From an uncultured Bacteroidales bacterium (GTDB taxonomy: Bacteria; Bacteroidota; Bacteroidia; Bacteroidales; Bacteroidaceae): a DNA stretch of 42,375 nt. Location: contig CACXXT010000022.1 in assembly GCA_902771725.1 (NCBI GenBank), positions 1-42,375 of the forward strand, written 5' to 3'. Every line of letters begins with the position of its first letter. Position 1 is the first letter of the stretch. Below, in pieces: positions 14,942 to 24,244 of this stretch. The notes under the pieces are model-generated. The model worked only from the letters and a program-made list of their open reading frames with translations, searched no databases and was not told the origin of the DNA. The translations under genes were made by a program, and so were the position numbers.

Positions 14942-15940
14942 ATGGAAAAACTTCATGCCATCATCACAGGAGTAGGCGGCTATGTGCCTGACTACGTCCT
15001 GACCAATGATGAACTAAGCCGGATGGTTGACACCTCCGACGAATGGATAATGACCCGAATCGGAGTCAAGGAACGCCGTATTCTGAACGAAGAAGGTCTT
15101 GGTGCCAGCTATATGGCACGCAAGGCTGTGAAACAGCTGCTCGAGAAGACCGGCACCGATCCTCTCAGCGTGGATGCCGTTATCTGCTCGACCTCCACCG
15201 CAGACTACCATTTCCCTTCCACTGCCAGCATCGTTCTGGGCAAGTGCGGAATGACTAACGCCCACGCTTTCGAGCTCTCTGCAGCATGCTCCGGATGGCT
15301 CTATGCCATGGAACAGGCCACCTGCATGATTGAGAGCGGACGCTATAAGAAAATCGTCGTCATCGGTGCGGACAAGATGTCAAGCATCATCGACTACACC
15401 GACCGCCAGACCTGCCCAATCTTCGGCGATGGTGCAGGAGCAACACTCGTCGAAGGTACCACAGAGGATCTCGGCTGGCAGGACAGCTACCTGCGCACGG
15501 ATGGCCAGGGTCTGCCTTTCCTCTGCCTGAAAGCCGGCGGTTCGGCTACTCCTCCCTCCTATTTCACCCTCGAGCACAAGATGCACTACCTCCATCAGGA
15601 AGGTCGCACCGTGTTCAAGTTCGCCGTTACCAATATGTCGGACGCCTGCGCCCGTATAGCTGAACGCAACGGGCTGAACAAGGACAACATCGACTGGGTG
15701 ATTCCCCATCAGGCAAACGTACGCATCATCGAGGCTGTGGCCAAGCGGCTGGAACTGCCCATGGAGAAGGTCATGGTCAACATCCAGAAGTACGGCAACA
15801 CCTCCAGTGGCACACTGCCTCTGGCACTCTGGGACTACGAGAAGCAGCTGAAGAAGGGTGACAACCTCATCTTCACCGCCTTTGGCGCAGGATTCACCTG
15901 GGGCGCTGCCTACATGAAATGGGGATATGACGGAAAGTAA
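14942..15940 (+). CDS. fabH: Beta-ketoacyl-ACP synthase III
   Basis: Starts fatty-acid synthesis by condensing an acyl-CoA primer with malonyl-ACP. The catalytic triad is visible: Cys116 in [12 protein letters not shown], His in [11 protein letters not shown] (about 257) and Asn in [13 protein letters not shown] (about 287). At 332 aa it is the family's length. The C-terminus overlaps the era start by 14 nt, so the two genes are translationally linked. The yceD-rpmF-fabH order is widely conserved. Confidence 0.97.
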   Translation: MEKLHAIITGVGGYVPDYVLTNDELSRMVDTSDEWIMTRIGVKERRILNEEGLGASYMARKAVKQLLEKTGTDPLSVDAVICSTSTADYHFPSTASIVLGKCGMTNAHAFELSAACSGWLYAMEQATCMIESGRYKKIVVIGADKMSSIIDYTDRQTCPIFGDGAGATLVEGTTEDLGWQDSYLRTDGQGLPFLCLKAGGSATPPSYFTLEHKMHYLHQEGRTVFKFAVTNMSDACARIAERNGLNKDNIDWVIPHQANVRIIEAVAKRLELPMEKVMVNIQKYGNTSSGTLPLALWDYEKQLKKGDNLIFTAFGAGFTWGAAYMKWGYDGK

Positions 15941-16820
15941 GCACAAATCCGGCTTCGTCAACATTGTCGGTAACCCGAACGTTGGGAAATCGACTCTCAT
16001 GAATCTCCTGGTAGGAGAGCGTATCAGCATTGCCACTTTCAAGGCCCAGACCACGCGTCACCGCATCATGGGCATTCTCAACACTCCCGAGATGCAGATC
16101 TGCTTCTCGGACACGCCAGGTGTGCTCAAGCCGAATTACAAGCTGCAGGAGCAGATGCTGCATTTCTCCGAGGAAGCCCTGGAGGATGCCGACATTCTGC
16201 TCTACGTCACGGATATGGTGGAAACGCCCGACAAGAACGCCGATTTTCTCCAAAAGGTGCAGCACCTGCAAGTCCCGATTCTGGTGCTTATCAACAAGAT
16301 AGACCTCAGTGACCAGCAGAGCCTCACGCAAAAAGTCGACGAGTGGCACAGCGTGTTGCCCATGGCAGAAGTGTTCCCCATCTCCGCGCTCCATCGCTTT
16401 GGCGTGGATCAGGTACTGACACGCATCCGGGAATTACTGCCCGAGTCCCCTGCCTACTTCGACAAGGACACGTGGACCGACAAGCCCGCTCGCTTCTTCG
16501 TCACCGAAATCATTCGTGAGAAGATTCTCCTGTACTACGATAAGGAAATACCCTACTCCGTAGAGGCGGTGGTCGAGAGTTTCAAGGAAAGTGAGGAGCT
16601 CATCCGCATCGAGGCCGTCATTTACGTGGAGCGCGAGTCGCAAAAGGGCATCATCATCGGTCATCAGGGCGTTGCCCTCAAGCGAGTCAGTTCCGAGGCT
16701 CGCCGTGAGCTCGAACGTTTCTTTGGCAAGCGCATCTACCTCCAGTGCTACGTCAAGGTTGACAAGGACTGGCGAAACAGCGAGCGAGCCATGAAACAAT
16801 ATGGATATGACTTGAATTAG
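15927..16820 (+). CDS. era: GTPase Era
   Basis: Ribosome-associated GTPase binding 16S rRNA and assisting 30S assembly. G1 GNPNVGKS (15-22), G3 FSDTPGV (about 61-67) and G4 INKID (about 119-123) are present. A C-terminal KH domain carries the RNA-binding loop [13 protein letters not shown] (about 231-243). At 297 aa it is normal. The start lies inside the end of fabH (14-nt overlap). der follows after 58 nt. Confidence 0.97.
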   Translation: MTESKHKSGFVNIVGNPNVGKSTLMNLLVGERISIATFKAQTTRHRIMGILNTPEMQICFSDTPGVLKPNYKLQEQMLHFSEEALEDADILLYVTDMVETPDKNADFLQKVQHLQVPILVLINKIDLSDQQSLTQKVDEWHSVLPMAEVFPISALHRFGVDQVLTRIRELLPESPAYFDKDTWTDKPARFFVTEIIREKILLYYDKEIPYSVEAVVESFKESEELIRIEAVIYVERESQKGIIIGHQGVALKRVSSEARRELERFFGKRIYLQCYVKVDKDWRNSERAMKQYGYDLN

Positions 16821-16878
16821 GGTCGCATAGCCCTCCTTATTCATTAAACTTTAAACTACGGCACAAGCCGAGCAGAAA

Positions 16879-18186
16879 ATGTTAGTAGCTATTGTCGGAC
16901 GCCCCAATGTGGGCAAGTCCACCCTCTTCAACCGCCTGACCAACACTCGTCATGCCATCGTCTCGGACGAAGCAGGCACCACGCGCGACCGCCAGTACGG
17001 CAAGTGCGAGTGGGTGGGCCACGAGTTCTCCGTCGTCGACACCGGCGGGTGGGTCGTCAACAGCGACGATATCTTCGAGGAAGAAATCCGCAAGCAGGTA
17101 AGCCTCGCCACCGAGGAAGCCGATGTCATCCTCTTTCTCGTAGACAACAACACGGGCGTCACAGACCTTGACGAGGCTGTGGCAGGAATCCTGCGCCGTG
17201 CAGAGAAACCCGTCATCCTCGTTGCCAACAAGACCGACAACAACGACCAACAATGGCAGTCAGCTGAATTCTATGCCCTTGGACTGGGCGACCCGTTCTG
17301 CATCAGTGCAGCCACCGGCAGCGGTACAGGTGACCTGCTGGACCTCATTATCCAGAAACTGCCACAAGTTGACGAGATTCAAGAAGAACTGGATCTCCCC
17401 CGTATTGCAGTAGTAGGTCGCCCGAACGTGGGCAAGAGCAGCCTCACCAATGCCTTCATCGGCGAAGACCGCCACATCGTCACGGACATCGCAGGCACCA
17501 CTCGCGACAGTATCTACACCCGCTACCAGAAGTTCGGCTTTGATTTCCTCCTCGTTGACACTGCCGGTATCCGCCGCAAATCCAAAGTCAGCGAAGACCT
17601 GGAGTTCTACAGCGTCATGCGCAGTATTCGTGCCATCGAGAACTCCGATGTCTGCATCCTCATGATTGATGCCACACGTGGCATCGAATCCCAGGACCTC
17701 AGCATCTTCCAGCTCATCCAGCGCAATCAGAAAGGACTCGTCGTCGTTGTCAATAAGTGGGACCTTGTCGAGGACAAGTCCACCACAGCTATCAAATACT
17801 TCGAGGATGCCATCCGCCAGCGCATGGCACCCTTCACCGACTTTGACATCATCTTTGCGTCCGCCCTCACCAAGCAGCGTATCTTCAAAGTGCTGGAAAC
17901 TGCAGCCGCCGTCGACAAACATCGTCGCACACGCGTGGGTACCACTAAATTAAATCAAGAGATGCTCCCCCTCATCGAGGCCTATCCCCCACCCTCCATG
18001 AAGGGAAAGTACATCAAGATCAAATACTGTGCACAGCTGCCAGACACCCGCATCCCCAGTTTTGTCTTTTACGCAAACCTGCCTCAGTACATCAAGGAGC
18101 CCTATCGCCGATTCCTGGAGAACAAGATTCGCGAACGCTGGGACTTCAGCGGAACGCCCATCAATATCTTCATCCGGCAGAAATAA
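16879..18186 (+). CDS. der: Ribosome biogenesis GTPase Der (EngA)
   Basis: Tandem-GTPase protein acting in 50S assembly. Two GRPNVGKS P-loops are seen (7-14 and about 180-187), each followed by its switch motif (DTGGW; DTAGI) and NKxD (ANKTD; VNKWD). A KH-like C-terminal domain ([19 protein letters not shown]...) completes the 435 aa. It follows era on the same strand with a 58-nt gap and probably shares its transcript. No terminator is evident after it; the next gene has its own promoter. Confidence 0.98.
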   Translation: MLVAIVGRPNVGKSTLFNRLTNTRHAIVSDEAGTTRDRQYGKCEWVGHEFSVVDTGGWVVNSDDIFEEEIRKQVSLATEEADVILFLVDNNTGVTDLDEAVAGILRRAEKPVILVANKTDNNDQQWQSAEFYALGLGDPFCISAATGSGTGDLLDLIIQKLPQVDEIQEELDLPRIAVVGRPNVGKSSLTNAFIGEDRHIVTDIAGTTRDSIYTRYQKFGFDFLLVDTAGIRRKSKVSEDLEFYSVMRSIRAIENSDVCILMIDATRGIESQDLSIFQLIQRNQKGLVVVVNKWDLVEDKSTTAIKYFEDAIRQRMAPFTDFDIIFASALTKQRIFKVLETAAAVDKHRRTRVGTTKLNQEMLPLIEAYPPPSMKGKYIKIKYCAQLPDTRIPSFVFYANLPQYIKEPYRRFLENKIRERWDFSGTPINIFIRQK

Positions 18187-18262
18187 ACAGTCCGAAAGCA
18201 CTTTTTTAAGTCGCTAGCAGCATATTTTTCCGAATATATTTCGACGTCTGAAGGAAAATGCC

Positions 18263-18270
18263 TATTTTTG
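18263..18270 (+). promoter_or_regulatory. -7 promoter box of the carboxyltransferase gene
   Basis: TATTTTTG, 33 nt before the ATG at 18304. No convincing -33 element was seen. Confidence 0.5.
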
Positions 18271-18303
18271 CCGACGGAAACAGGCATAAAATACATTAGA
18301 AGT

Positions 18304-20091
18304 ATGAAGAAAAGAATCCAATTCAGCCTCGTCTACCGCGATATGTGGCAGAGCTCCGGCAAATTCCAGCCCCGCAAAGACCAGCTGGAACGCATCGCAC
18401 CCGTTATCATTGACATGGGTGTCTTCGACCGCGTGGAAACCAACGGTGGAGCCTTCGAACAGGTGAATCTCCTCGCTGGCGAGAACCCCAATGCAGCCGT
18501 ACGTGCTTTCTGCAAGCCTTTCAACGAAGTAGGTATCAAGACTCACATGCTCGACCGCGGACTCAACGCCCTGCGCATGTATCCGGTTCCCGACGATGTT
18601 CGTGAACTCCAGTACAAAGTCAAGCACGCCCAGGGCGTGGATATACCCCGCATCTTCTGTGGACTCAATGATGTTCGCAACATCATTCCTTCTGTCAAGT
18701 GGGCCAAGGCCGCCGGAATGACTCCGCAGGCCACTCTTTGCATTACCACTTCCCCCGTCCACACCGTCGAATACTACTCAGAGATAGCTGATCAGGTCAT
18801 CGCTGCCGGTGCCGAGGAGATCTGCCTCAAGGACATGGCAGGTATCGGACAGCCCGCGCTGCTGGGTGCACTCACCAAGGCAATCAAGACCAAGCACCCC
18901 GACGTCATCATCCAATATCACGGCCACAGTGGTCCAGGTCTTTCCATGGCCAGCATCCTCGAGGTCTGCAACAATGGCGCCGACGTCATCGACACCGCCA
19001 TCGAACCCCTCTCCTGGGGCAAGGTACATCCGGACATCATCAGCGTTCAATCCATGCTGAAGAACGAGGGCTTCGAGGTCAAGGAAATCAATATGAACGC
19101 CTACATGCAGGCGCGCTCCCTCACCCAGGAATTCATCGACGACTGGCTCGGTTACTTCATCAACCCCGGCAATAAGCACATGTCCTCACTCCTCCTCGGA
19201 TGCGGACTCCCCGGCGGTATGATGGGTTCCATGATGGCAGACCTCGCCGGTATCCATGGCGTCATCAACAACACGCTAAAAGCCAAGGGCCAGCCGGAGC
19301 TCACTACCGACCAAATCCTTGTCCAGCTCTTCGATGAAGTAGCTTACGTTTGGCCGCGCGTAGGTTATCCCCCACTTGTCACGCCCTTCTCGCAGTACGT
19401 AAAGAACATCGCACTGATGAACCTCCTCACCATGGCTCAGGGCAAGGGACGCTTCGTCATGATGGACGACTCCATGTGGGGTATGATCCTCGGCAAGAGC
19501 GGAAAGATTCCCGGAACCATCGACCCCGAACTCGTGGAACTCGCCAAGAAGCAGGGACGCGAATTCACCACAGCCGACCCCCACACCCTACTCGAGAATG
19601 CCCTGCCTGGATTCATCAAGGAAATGGAGGAGAACGGCTGGGATCGCGGTCAGGACGACGAGGAACTCTACGAACTCGCCATGCACCCCGAACAGTACCG
19701 CAACTACAAGAGCGGCCAGGCCAAGAAGAACTTCCTCGCCGACCTCGAGAAAGCCAAACTGGCAAAAATGCAGGCTGCTGGAGGTCCCAAGCTTTCCGTG
19801 GAGGAACTCTCCGCTTTCAAGCACGCCAAGGCCGATGCCATCACAGCTCCTTTCAACGGTCAGATATTCTTCGAGATCACTGGCGATGCTGGCGTCATGC
19901 GCTGTGCAGAACCCGCCATCGGCACCACATATGCCGAAGGTGACTTCTTCTGCTACATCCAGAGCCCGTGGGGACAGACCATTCCCATCAATGCAGCTCT
20001 CGGCGGCAAGCTCGTAGATGTCACTGCCCGCCAAGGTCAGAAAGTACTAAAAGGACAGACCATTGCCTGGCTGGAACGTGAAGCCAAGTAA
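18304..20091 (+). CDS. Oxaloacetate decarboxylase alpha / pyruvate carboxylase B-like carboxyltransferase with degenerate biotinyl domain
   Basis: The TIM-barrel carboxyltransferase domain (residues 1 to about 300) keeps its metal and catalytic residues: Asp13 in YRDMWQS, the carbamylated-Lys motif CLKDMAGIG (about 174-182) and the His pair YHGHSG (about 205-210). A helical PYC/OADA domain follows to about 480. The C-terminal biotin/lipoyl-attachment fold (from ITAPFNGQIFF, about 518-595) is recognisable. However, where EAMKM should stand the sequence reads YIQSPWGQTIP, so the biotinylated lysine is missing. The protein may act with a separate biotin carrier or have another role. The start at 18304 is chosen because the upstream in-frame codons overlap the promoter box. 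Single gene with its own promoter and terminator. Confidence 0.88.
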   Translation: MKKRIQFSLVYRDMWQSSGKFQPRKDQLERIAPVIIDMGVFDRVETNGGAFEQVNLLAGENPNAAVRAFCKPFNEVGIKTHMLDRGLNALRMYPVPDDVRELQYKVKHAQGVDIPRIFCGLNDVRNIIPSVKWAKAAGMTPQATLCITTSPVHTVEYYSEIADQVIAAGAEEICLKDMAGIGQPALLGALTKAIKTKHPDVIIQYHGHSGPGLSMASILEVCNNGADVIDTAIEPLSWGKVHPDIISVQSMLKNEGFEVKEINMNAYMQARSLTQEFIDDWLGYFINPGNKHMSSLLLGCGLPGGMMGSMMADLAGIHGVINNTLKAKGQPELTTDQILVQLFDEVAYVWPRVGYPPLVTPFSQYVKNIALMNLLTMAQGKGRFVMMDDSMWGMILGKSGKIPGTIDPELVELAKKQGREFTTADPHTLLENALPGFIKEMEENGWDRGQDDEELYELAMHPEQYRNYKSGQAKKNFLADLEKAKLAKMQAAGGPKLSVEELSAFKHAKADAITAPFNGQIFFEITGDAGVMRCAEPAIGTTYAEGDFFCYIQSPWGQTIPINAALGGKLVDVTARQGQKVLKGQTIAWLEREAK

Positions 20092-20121
20092 GCATCCGAC
20101 TTGCCACAAATTTAGACTATT

Positions 20122-20163
20122 AAAAACAGCAGGCTGCAACCACTCATGCAGCCTGCTGTTTTT
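20122..20163 (+). terminator. Rho-independent terminator after the carboxyltransferase gene
   Basis: A 17-bp perfect stem (AAAAACAGCAGGCTGCA and its complement) with an 8-nt loop, ending in TTTTTGTATTT. Works on the plus strand. Confidence 0.9.
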
Positions 20164-20303
20164 GTATTTACTGACGGTAACAAGTCTTGAGTCATTCGGA
20201 TTCAACGGCAAAGATATTTTAAATAGTAGGAATAAATGCTAAAAGTTGCCTGTCGTTAAGTTTGTTTAACCCTCTTGTCCAAGCTCTTGCAATAGCAAAG
20301 CAG

Positions 20304-20311
20304 TATCTTTG
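20304..20311 (+). promoter_or_regulatory. -7 promoter box of the small secreted protein gene
   Basis: TATCTTTG followed after only 4 nt (CAGT) by the ATG at 20316: a predicted leaderless transcript. Confidence 0.55.
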
Positions 20312-20315
20312 CAGT

Positions 20316-20729
20316 ATGTTTTCGATGGTTATTCCCCTGATAATGGCAACCAGCCCCGTTCGTGCCGACTCACTTATTGCCGACACGCTTGGAGTGGACA
20401 CCCTGCGCGAAGTCACGGTTCGTGCAGGCAAACACATTCCGTTGCCAGGGATGGTTATAAACCCAAGGATGAAAGAAGAAGTGATTCCACCTCCCAGTTT
20501 AGGGACCATCCTGGAGAAGCTTTCGCCGGGAATCAACGACAAGATCACCCACCCATTCGCCATCAAGGAGCGCCGGAAGGAACGCCGGCGCAAGCGGAGT
20601 CTGAAAGCACTGGAGAACTTCGACCGGGTCAAGACCTTCAATGAACTACTGCATGAAGCCTATCGGCAACAGATGCACGAAGACTCCATTCAAAGGGCAA
20701 TATCTGACCAATCTGGCGACAATAACTGA
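20316..20729 (+). CDS. Small secreted hypothetical protein
   Basis: 137-aa protein with a probable signal peptide (MFSMVIPLIMATSPVRA). It has a short segment DTLREVTVRAGK, a basic cluster (KERRKERRRKRSLK, about 88-101) and a C-terminal helix (FDRVKTFNELLHEAYRQQ). The last part resembles small Bacteroidales exported proteins of unknown function. The start at 20316 is chosen for the signal peptide and the adjacent promoter box. No function is assigned. The next gene has its own promoter 60 nt downstream. Confidence 0.7.
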   Translation: MFSMVIPLIMATSPVRADSLIADTLGVDTLREVTVRAGKHIPLPGMVINPRMKEEVIPPPSLGTILEKLSPGINDKITHPFAIKERRKERRRKRSLKALENFDRVKTFNELLHEAYRQQMHEDSIQRAISDQSGDNN

Positions 20730-20767
20730 CCAACTTGATGTCAAGGATGTCTGATTGTGTGCAAAAC

Positions 20768-20799
20768 TTTGGCCGTCTACACTTTTCTTCTTACCTTTG
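20768..20799 (+). promoter_or_regulatory. Promoter of the GH76/GH18-like operon
   Basis: -33 TTTG (20768-20771), 20-nt spacer, -7 TACCTTTG (20792-20799), 29 nt before the ATG at 20829. Confidence 0.65.
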
Positions 20800-20828
20800 C
20801 AGCAGAAAACAAAACTACGAACGCGTTT

Positions 20829-22937
20829 ATGAAACACTTGTTTACGACCTTGCTGACGTGCCTCTGTGTGCTCACAGCCCACGCCGCAATCACGTTGGAA
20901 CAGACCTACCGCGTCAGTTCCAAGAAGTTCCCCAAGAAATCCCTTTTCGTCAAGGACGCCTCCATTGCCGCCAACACCGATGTGGTCCTTTGGACTGAGA
21001 CGGAAGTACCAGCCCAGCAATGGACACTTCATGAGGTTTCGGATACTACGGCAGCACTGCTCAACAACTACACTTCGACGTATGCCACAGCAAGCACCTT
21101 GCGAACTGGTGGCAAACTACGCATGAACCGCACTTCACGCAGCGGTGGTTTCGTTTTCGAGGCTGTAGACGAAGCTGCTGGCATATATCGCATCCTGACC
21201 CCAGACCACGCTTGCGGCCTCAGCGTCACCAAGGGCGAGAATGGTGAAATACCCGTCTGGGCTAATTTCGCCGAAGACAAGGACGAACAACTATGGGTCC
21301 TAGAGCAGGTGGAGCCGTGCACATCGTTCGATGCTGCCTGCCGCGATGAGATGGTGGCCAAGTTCCTCAGCAAACACTGCTCTTCCCGCGGCTCCGGACT
21401 GCGTACTTTTGTCCGCGGAGGATGGGGAGAGGCTGAAATGCTGGAAGTGATGCTGGACGCCTACGAGAGCACTGGCAACGAGGAATACCTCACCACTGCA
21501 CGCTACGTCTACAGCTACTTCAACAAGTATGTGGGCAGCAGCTGGGATAAACTCGTCTACACAGACGACTATAAGTGGTATGGCCACGACTTCAACGATG
21601 ACGTCATGTGGCAGATCATCGCTGTAGCACGTCTGGGATGGCTGACAAACAACAAGACGTACACCAACGCCGCAAAGAAGAACTTCGACAAAATCTACGA
21701 ACGCGCCTATATTCCATTCACCGGGCTGATGCGCTGGGCACAAAATTCAGGCGACTCCTATGGTACAAACTCCTGCATCGCAGGTCCTACGGAAGTGGCT
21801 GCCTGCTATCTGGGTATGAGCGGTTGCGGCGAAGAATACTTCGAGAAAGCCCGAGACCTGTATGCTGCCCAGCGCTACGTGCTTGCCAACAACATGTCGA
21901 CGGGTAAGGTCTGGGACAGCTGTGTCTGGGATCCTGCCACGGAGAAAGTGAAGTCCAAGAACGAATGGGCATCTACCTACAATCAGGGAACCATGCTTGG
22001 TGCAGCCTGCCTGCTCTATGACCACTACGGCGATGAGCAATACTTGAAGGATGCCCAGAAGATTATGAAATTCACCAAGTCCGACCTCTGCAACAGCTAT
22101 GGTTTTATCAAGGTGTGCCAGGACGAAAAGAACGGCGACCTCTGCGGCTTCAAGGGAATCCTGATGCGCTATGTCCGCCGCTTCGTGCTGGATTTGTGCC
22201 AACCCGACTACCAGAGCTGGTTGGCTGACAACGCATGGCTGGCATACAACAACCGCTCCGAGGAAGGACTGACGGGCACAGGCTGGCTGACGAAAGCCAC
22301 GACCAGTTCTACGACCAATCCTTTTGGTTGCTCCACCTCCGTCTCTGCCGCCGTGAACGTCCCCTTGGGCGATGTCATCAAGGACGGTTTCGCCACACTT
22401 CAGGCAGAACGATTCGACTTCCATCGCGGCATCATCAGCGCCAAAGAAGAAAGTCGTGGCGAAGGAGCCATCGTCCAAGTAGCCAACGGAACACTGGTTC
22501 AGTATGACAACATAGATTTTGGCGAACAGACGGCAAAGAGCATCGCCATCGATGTGACCGCTCCCACAGGCAATGCCACGGGCACCATCGCAATCTACTT
22601 CGACAAGCCAGAGGACGAACCTGCCGGTGTCATCGAGTTGAAAGATCTCGATGCCGAAGCTGCCTGGCACACCCTACGAACCGACATCACTCCGACCACC
22701 GGGCAGCATCATCTCTTCCTCCAATTCACTTGCACGAGCACACGTGCCAAGGCCTACAGCGTAGACCAGTTCTTCTTCTCCACGCAGACCGCCGATGGCA
22801 TCCAACAACTGAACGCTGGTCAGCAGGAAGCACCAGCTGAACTCTTTGACTTGAGCGGTCGCCGGCTGCAGACAGCACCCCTCCACGGCCCATTCATCGT
22901 CCGTCAAGGTTCGCGCGCGCGTGTGATTAATAAATAA
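20829..22937 (+). CDS. Secreted GH76 family glycoside hydrolase (alpha-1,6-mannanase type) with carbohydrate-binding domains
   Basis: Signal peptide MKHLFTTLLTCLCVLTAHA. A beta-trefoil-like region (about 25-150) with QQWTLHEV and QLWVLEQV repeats comes first. A GH76 catalytic domain (about 165-500) follows with the paired aspartates Asp257-Asp258 in YGHDFNDDVMWQ. Then a CBM6-like module (FATLQAERFDFHRG..., about 520-655) and a short C-terminal tail FDLSGRRLQTAPLHG. GH76 enzymes are endo-alpha-1,6-mannanases acting on yeast mannan backbones. 702 aa from the chosen start, which gives the signal peptide. The tail resembles type IX secretion sorting tails. The GH18-like gene follows after 10 nt. 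Confidence 0.87.
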   Translation: MKHLFTTLLTCLCVLTAHAAITLEQTYRVSSKKFPKKSLFVKDASIAANTDVVLWTETEVPAQQWTLHEVSDTTAALLNNYTSTYATASTLRTGGKLRMNRTSRSGGFVFEAVDEAAGIYRILTPDHACGLSVTKGENGEIPVWANFAEDKDEQLWVLEQVEPCTSFDAACRDEMVAKFLSKHCSSRGSGLRTFVRGGWGEAEMLEVMLDAYESTGNEEYLTTARYVYSYFNKYVGSSWDKLVYTDDYKWYGHDFNDDVMWQIIAVARLGWLTNNKTYTNAAKKNFDKIYERAYIPFTGLMRWAQNSGDSYGTNSCIAGPTEVAACYLGMSGCGEEYFEKARDLYAAQRYVLANNMSTGKVWDSCVWDPATEKVKSKNEWASTYNQGTMLGAACLLYDHYGDEQYLKDAQKIMKFTKSDLCNSYGFIKVCQDEKNGDLCGFKGILMRYVRRFVLDLCQPDYQSWLADNAWLAYNNRSEEGLTGTGWLTKATTSSTTNPFGCSTSVSAAVNVPLGDVIKDGFATLQAERFDFHRGIISAKEESRGEGAIVQVANGTLVQYDNIDFGEQTAKSIAIDVTAPTGNATGTIAIYFDKPEDEPAGVIELKDLDAEAAWHTLRTDITPTTGQHHLFLQFTCTSTRAKAYSVDQFFFSTQTADGIQQLNAGQQEAPAELFDLSGRRLQTAPLHGPFIVRQGSRARVINK

Positions 22938-22947
22938 GGTGTAAGGT

Positions 22948-24222
22948 ATGAAGCGATTTCTCCTATGCCTGCTGGCGAGTTTATCAGTCCTCAGTGCCCT
23001 CCAGGCACAGACGTGGTCAGGCGTCTATGTGGGCGGGCACATCCGTCGCGAGCGCCCCAAGACCATCACCACCCTCAAGAACTCAGGATTCACCTACGTC
23101 CTGCTTTTCAACGTACACGTGGACACCGACGGCAAACTGATGACCGACGGAGAGACAATCTGCGAAGGGGGCAAGTACGTCTTCCAGCGCACACAGCCGT
23201 ATTACGTCAATGACATACGGTCCCTGAAAGAGCACCCGACGAGCATCCGCCACATCGAAATCGTCATCGGAGGATGGGGCAACGATTCCTACGATCACAT
23301 CCGGGACATCATCAAGGCACACCCCAATGATCTCGAGCAGACAGACCTCTACCAGAACTTCAAGGCGCTGAAAGAAATGATACCAGAGATTGACGGAGTC
23401 AACAACGACGACGAACACTGCTACGACCTCTCGACGGGAGTGAAGTTCCATACGATGATGTACGACCTCGGCTATGTTACCTCCATCGCTCCCTACATGA
23501 ACCGTTCCTACTGGCAGCGGTTGGTCAGCCAGCTGAACAGCGCCCGCCCGGGAGCCTGTGAGCGCGTGCTCATCCAGTGCTACGACGGCGGTGCCTACAA
23601 CAACCCTTCGGACTGGCATTTCGGAGACATTCCACTGCTGGCAGGCCGCACCAACTACCAAACAGACATGAACACTTCCATCAGCCAGATGCAGAAATGG
23701 CGCGACGACTGCAATGTCGTGGGAGGATTCGTCTGGGTCTACAACGATGAAACTTGGAGCCTCAGCAATTGGGCTAAGGAGATGAACAAGGTGTTCCGCA
23801 CGAGCAACGACGGAGTGCTCACAGTCTACTCCAAGAAGAACTTCGAGGGCGACAGCTTTCAGTTGCCAGTGGGCGAATACCTTTCCGGTGACCTCCTGGC
23901 CTACGGACTAACGCCTTCTGAAATGTATTCCTTTGAAATCGCCGAAGGCTATATGGTCACACTCTATCGCAACGCTGCCCTAACAGGCGCTAGCCTGGAA
24001 CTGCAAGAATCTTCTGCCGATCCGGGCTCCCGTTGGAGAGGATTTGTCAAGTCGTTGCGAGTGGAACGCATTCCCGATGGCGTTCAGACATTAGCCCGTC
24101 AGAAGGAGGAAGACCCTGTTGAATTCTACGACCTCAGCGGACGCCGCCTGCAGGCAGCACCTCTGCACGGAGCCTACATCATCCGCCGGGGAAACACTTC
24201 ACGGATAAGCATGAAACGATAA
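22948..24222 (+). CDS. Secreted GH18-like glycosidase with beta/gamma-crystallin-like domain
   Basis: Signal peptide MKRFLLCLLASLSVLSALQA. A TIM-barrel region (to about 280) contains DGVNNDDE (149-156), which matches the GH18 motif DGxDxDxE except that the fourth position is Asn; the catalytic Glu156 is kept. IEIVIGGWG (about 107-115) fits the GH18 strand-3 motif. Residues about 287-365 (VYSKKNFEGDSFQLPVGEY..., VTLYRNAALTGASLEL) look like a beta/gamma-crystallin fold. The C-terminal tail FYDLSGRRLQAAPLHG nearly repeats that of the GH76 neighbour. Endo-N-acetylglucosaminidase or chitinase-type action is plausible; the exact substrate is unknown. Confidence 0.72.
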   Translation: MKRFLLCLLASLSVLSALQAQTWSGVYVGGHIRRERPKTITTLKNSGFTYVLLFNVHVDTDGKLMTDGETICEGGKYVFQRTQPYYVNDIRSLKEHPTSIRHIEIVIGGWGNDSYDHIRDIIKAHPNDLEQTDLYQNFKALKEMIPEIDGVNNDDEHCYDLSTGVKFHTMMYDLGYVTSIAPYMNRSYWQRLVSQLNSARPGACERVLIQCYDGGAYNNPSDWHFGDIPLLAGRTNYQTDMNTSISQMQKWRDDCNVVGGFVWVYNDETWSLSNWAKEMNKVFRTSNDGVLTVYSKKNFEGDSFQLPVGEYLSGDLLAYGLTPSEMYSFEIAEGYMVTLYRNAALTGASLELQESSADPGSRWRGFVKSLRVERIPDGVQTLARQKEEDPVEFYDLSGRRLQAAPLHGAYIIRRGNTSRISMKR

Positions 24223-24244
24223 ACATAAGGCTGTCTCTCCCGCC

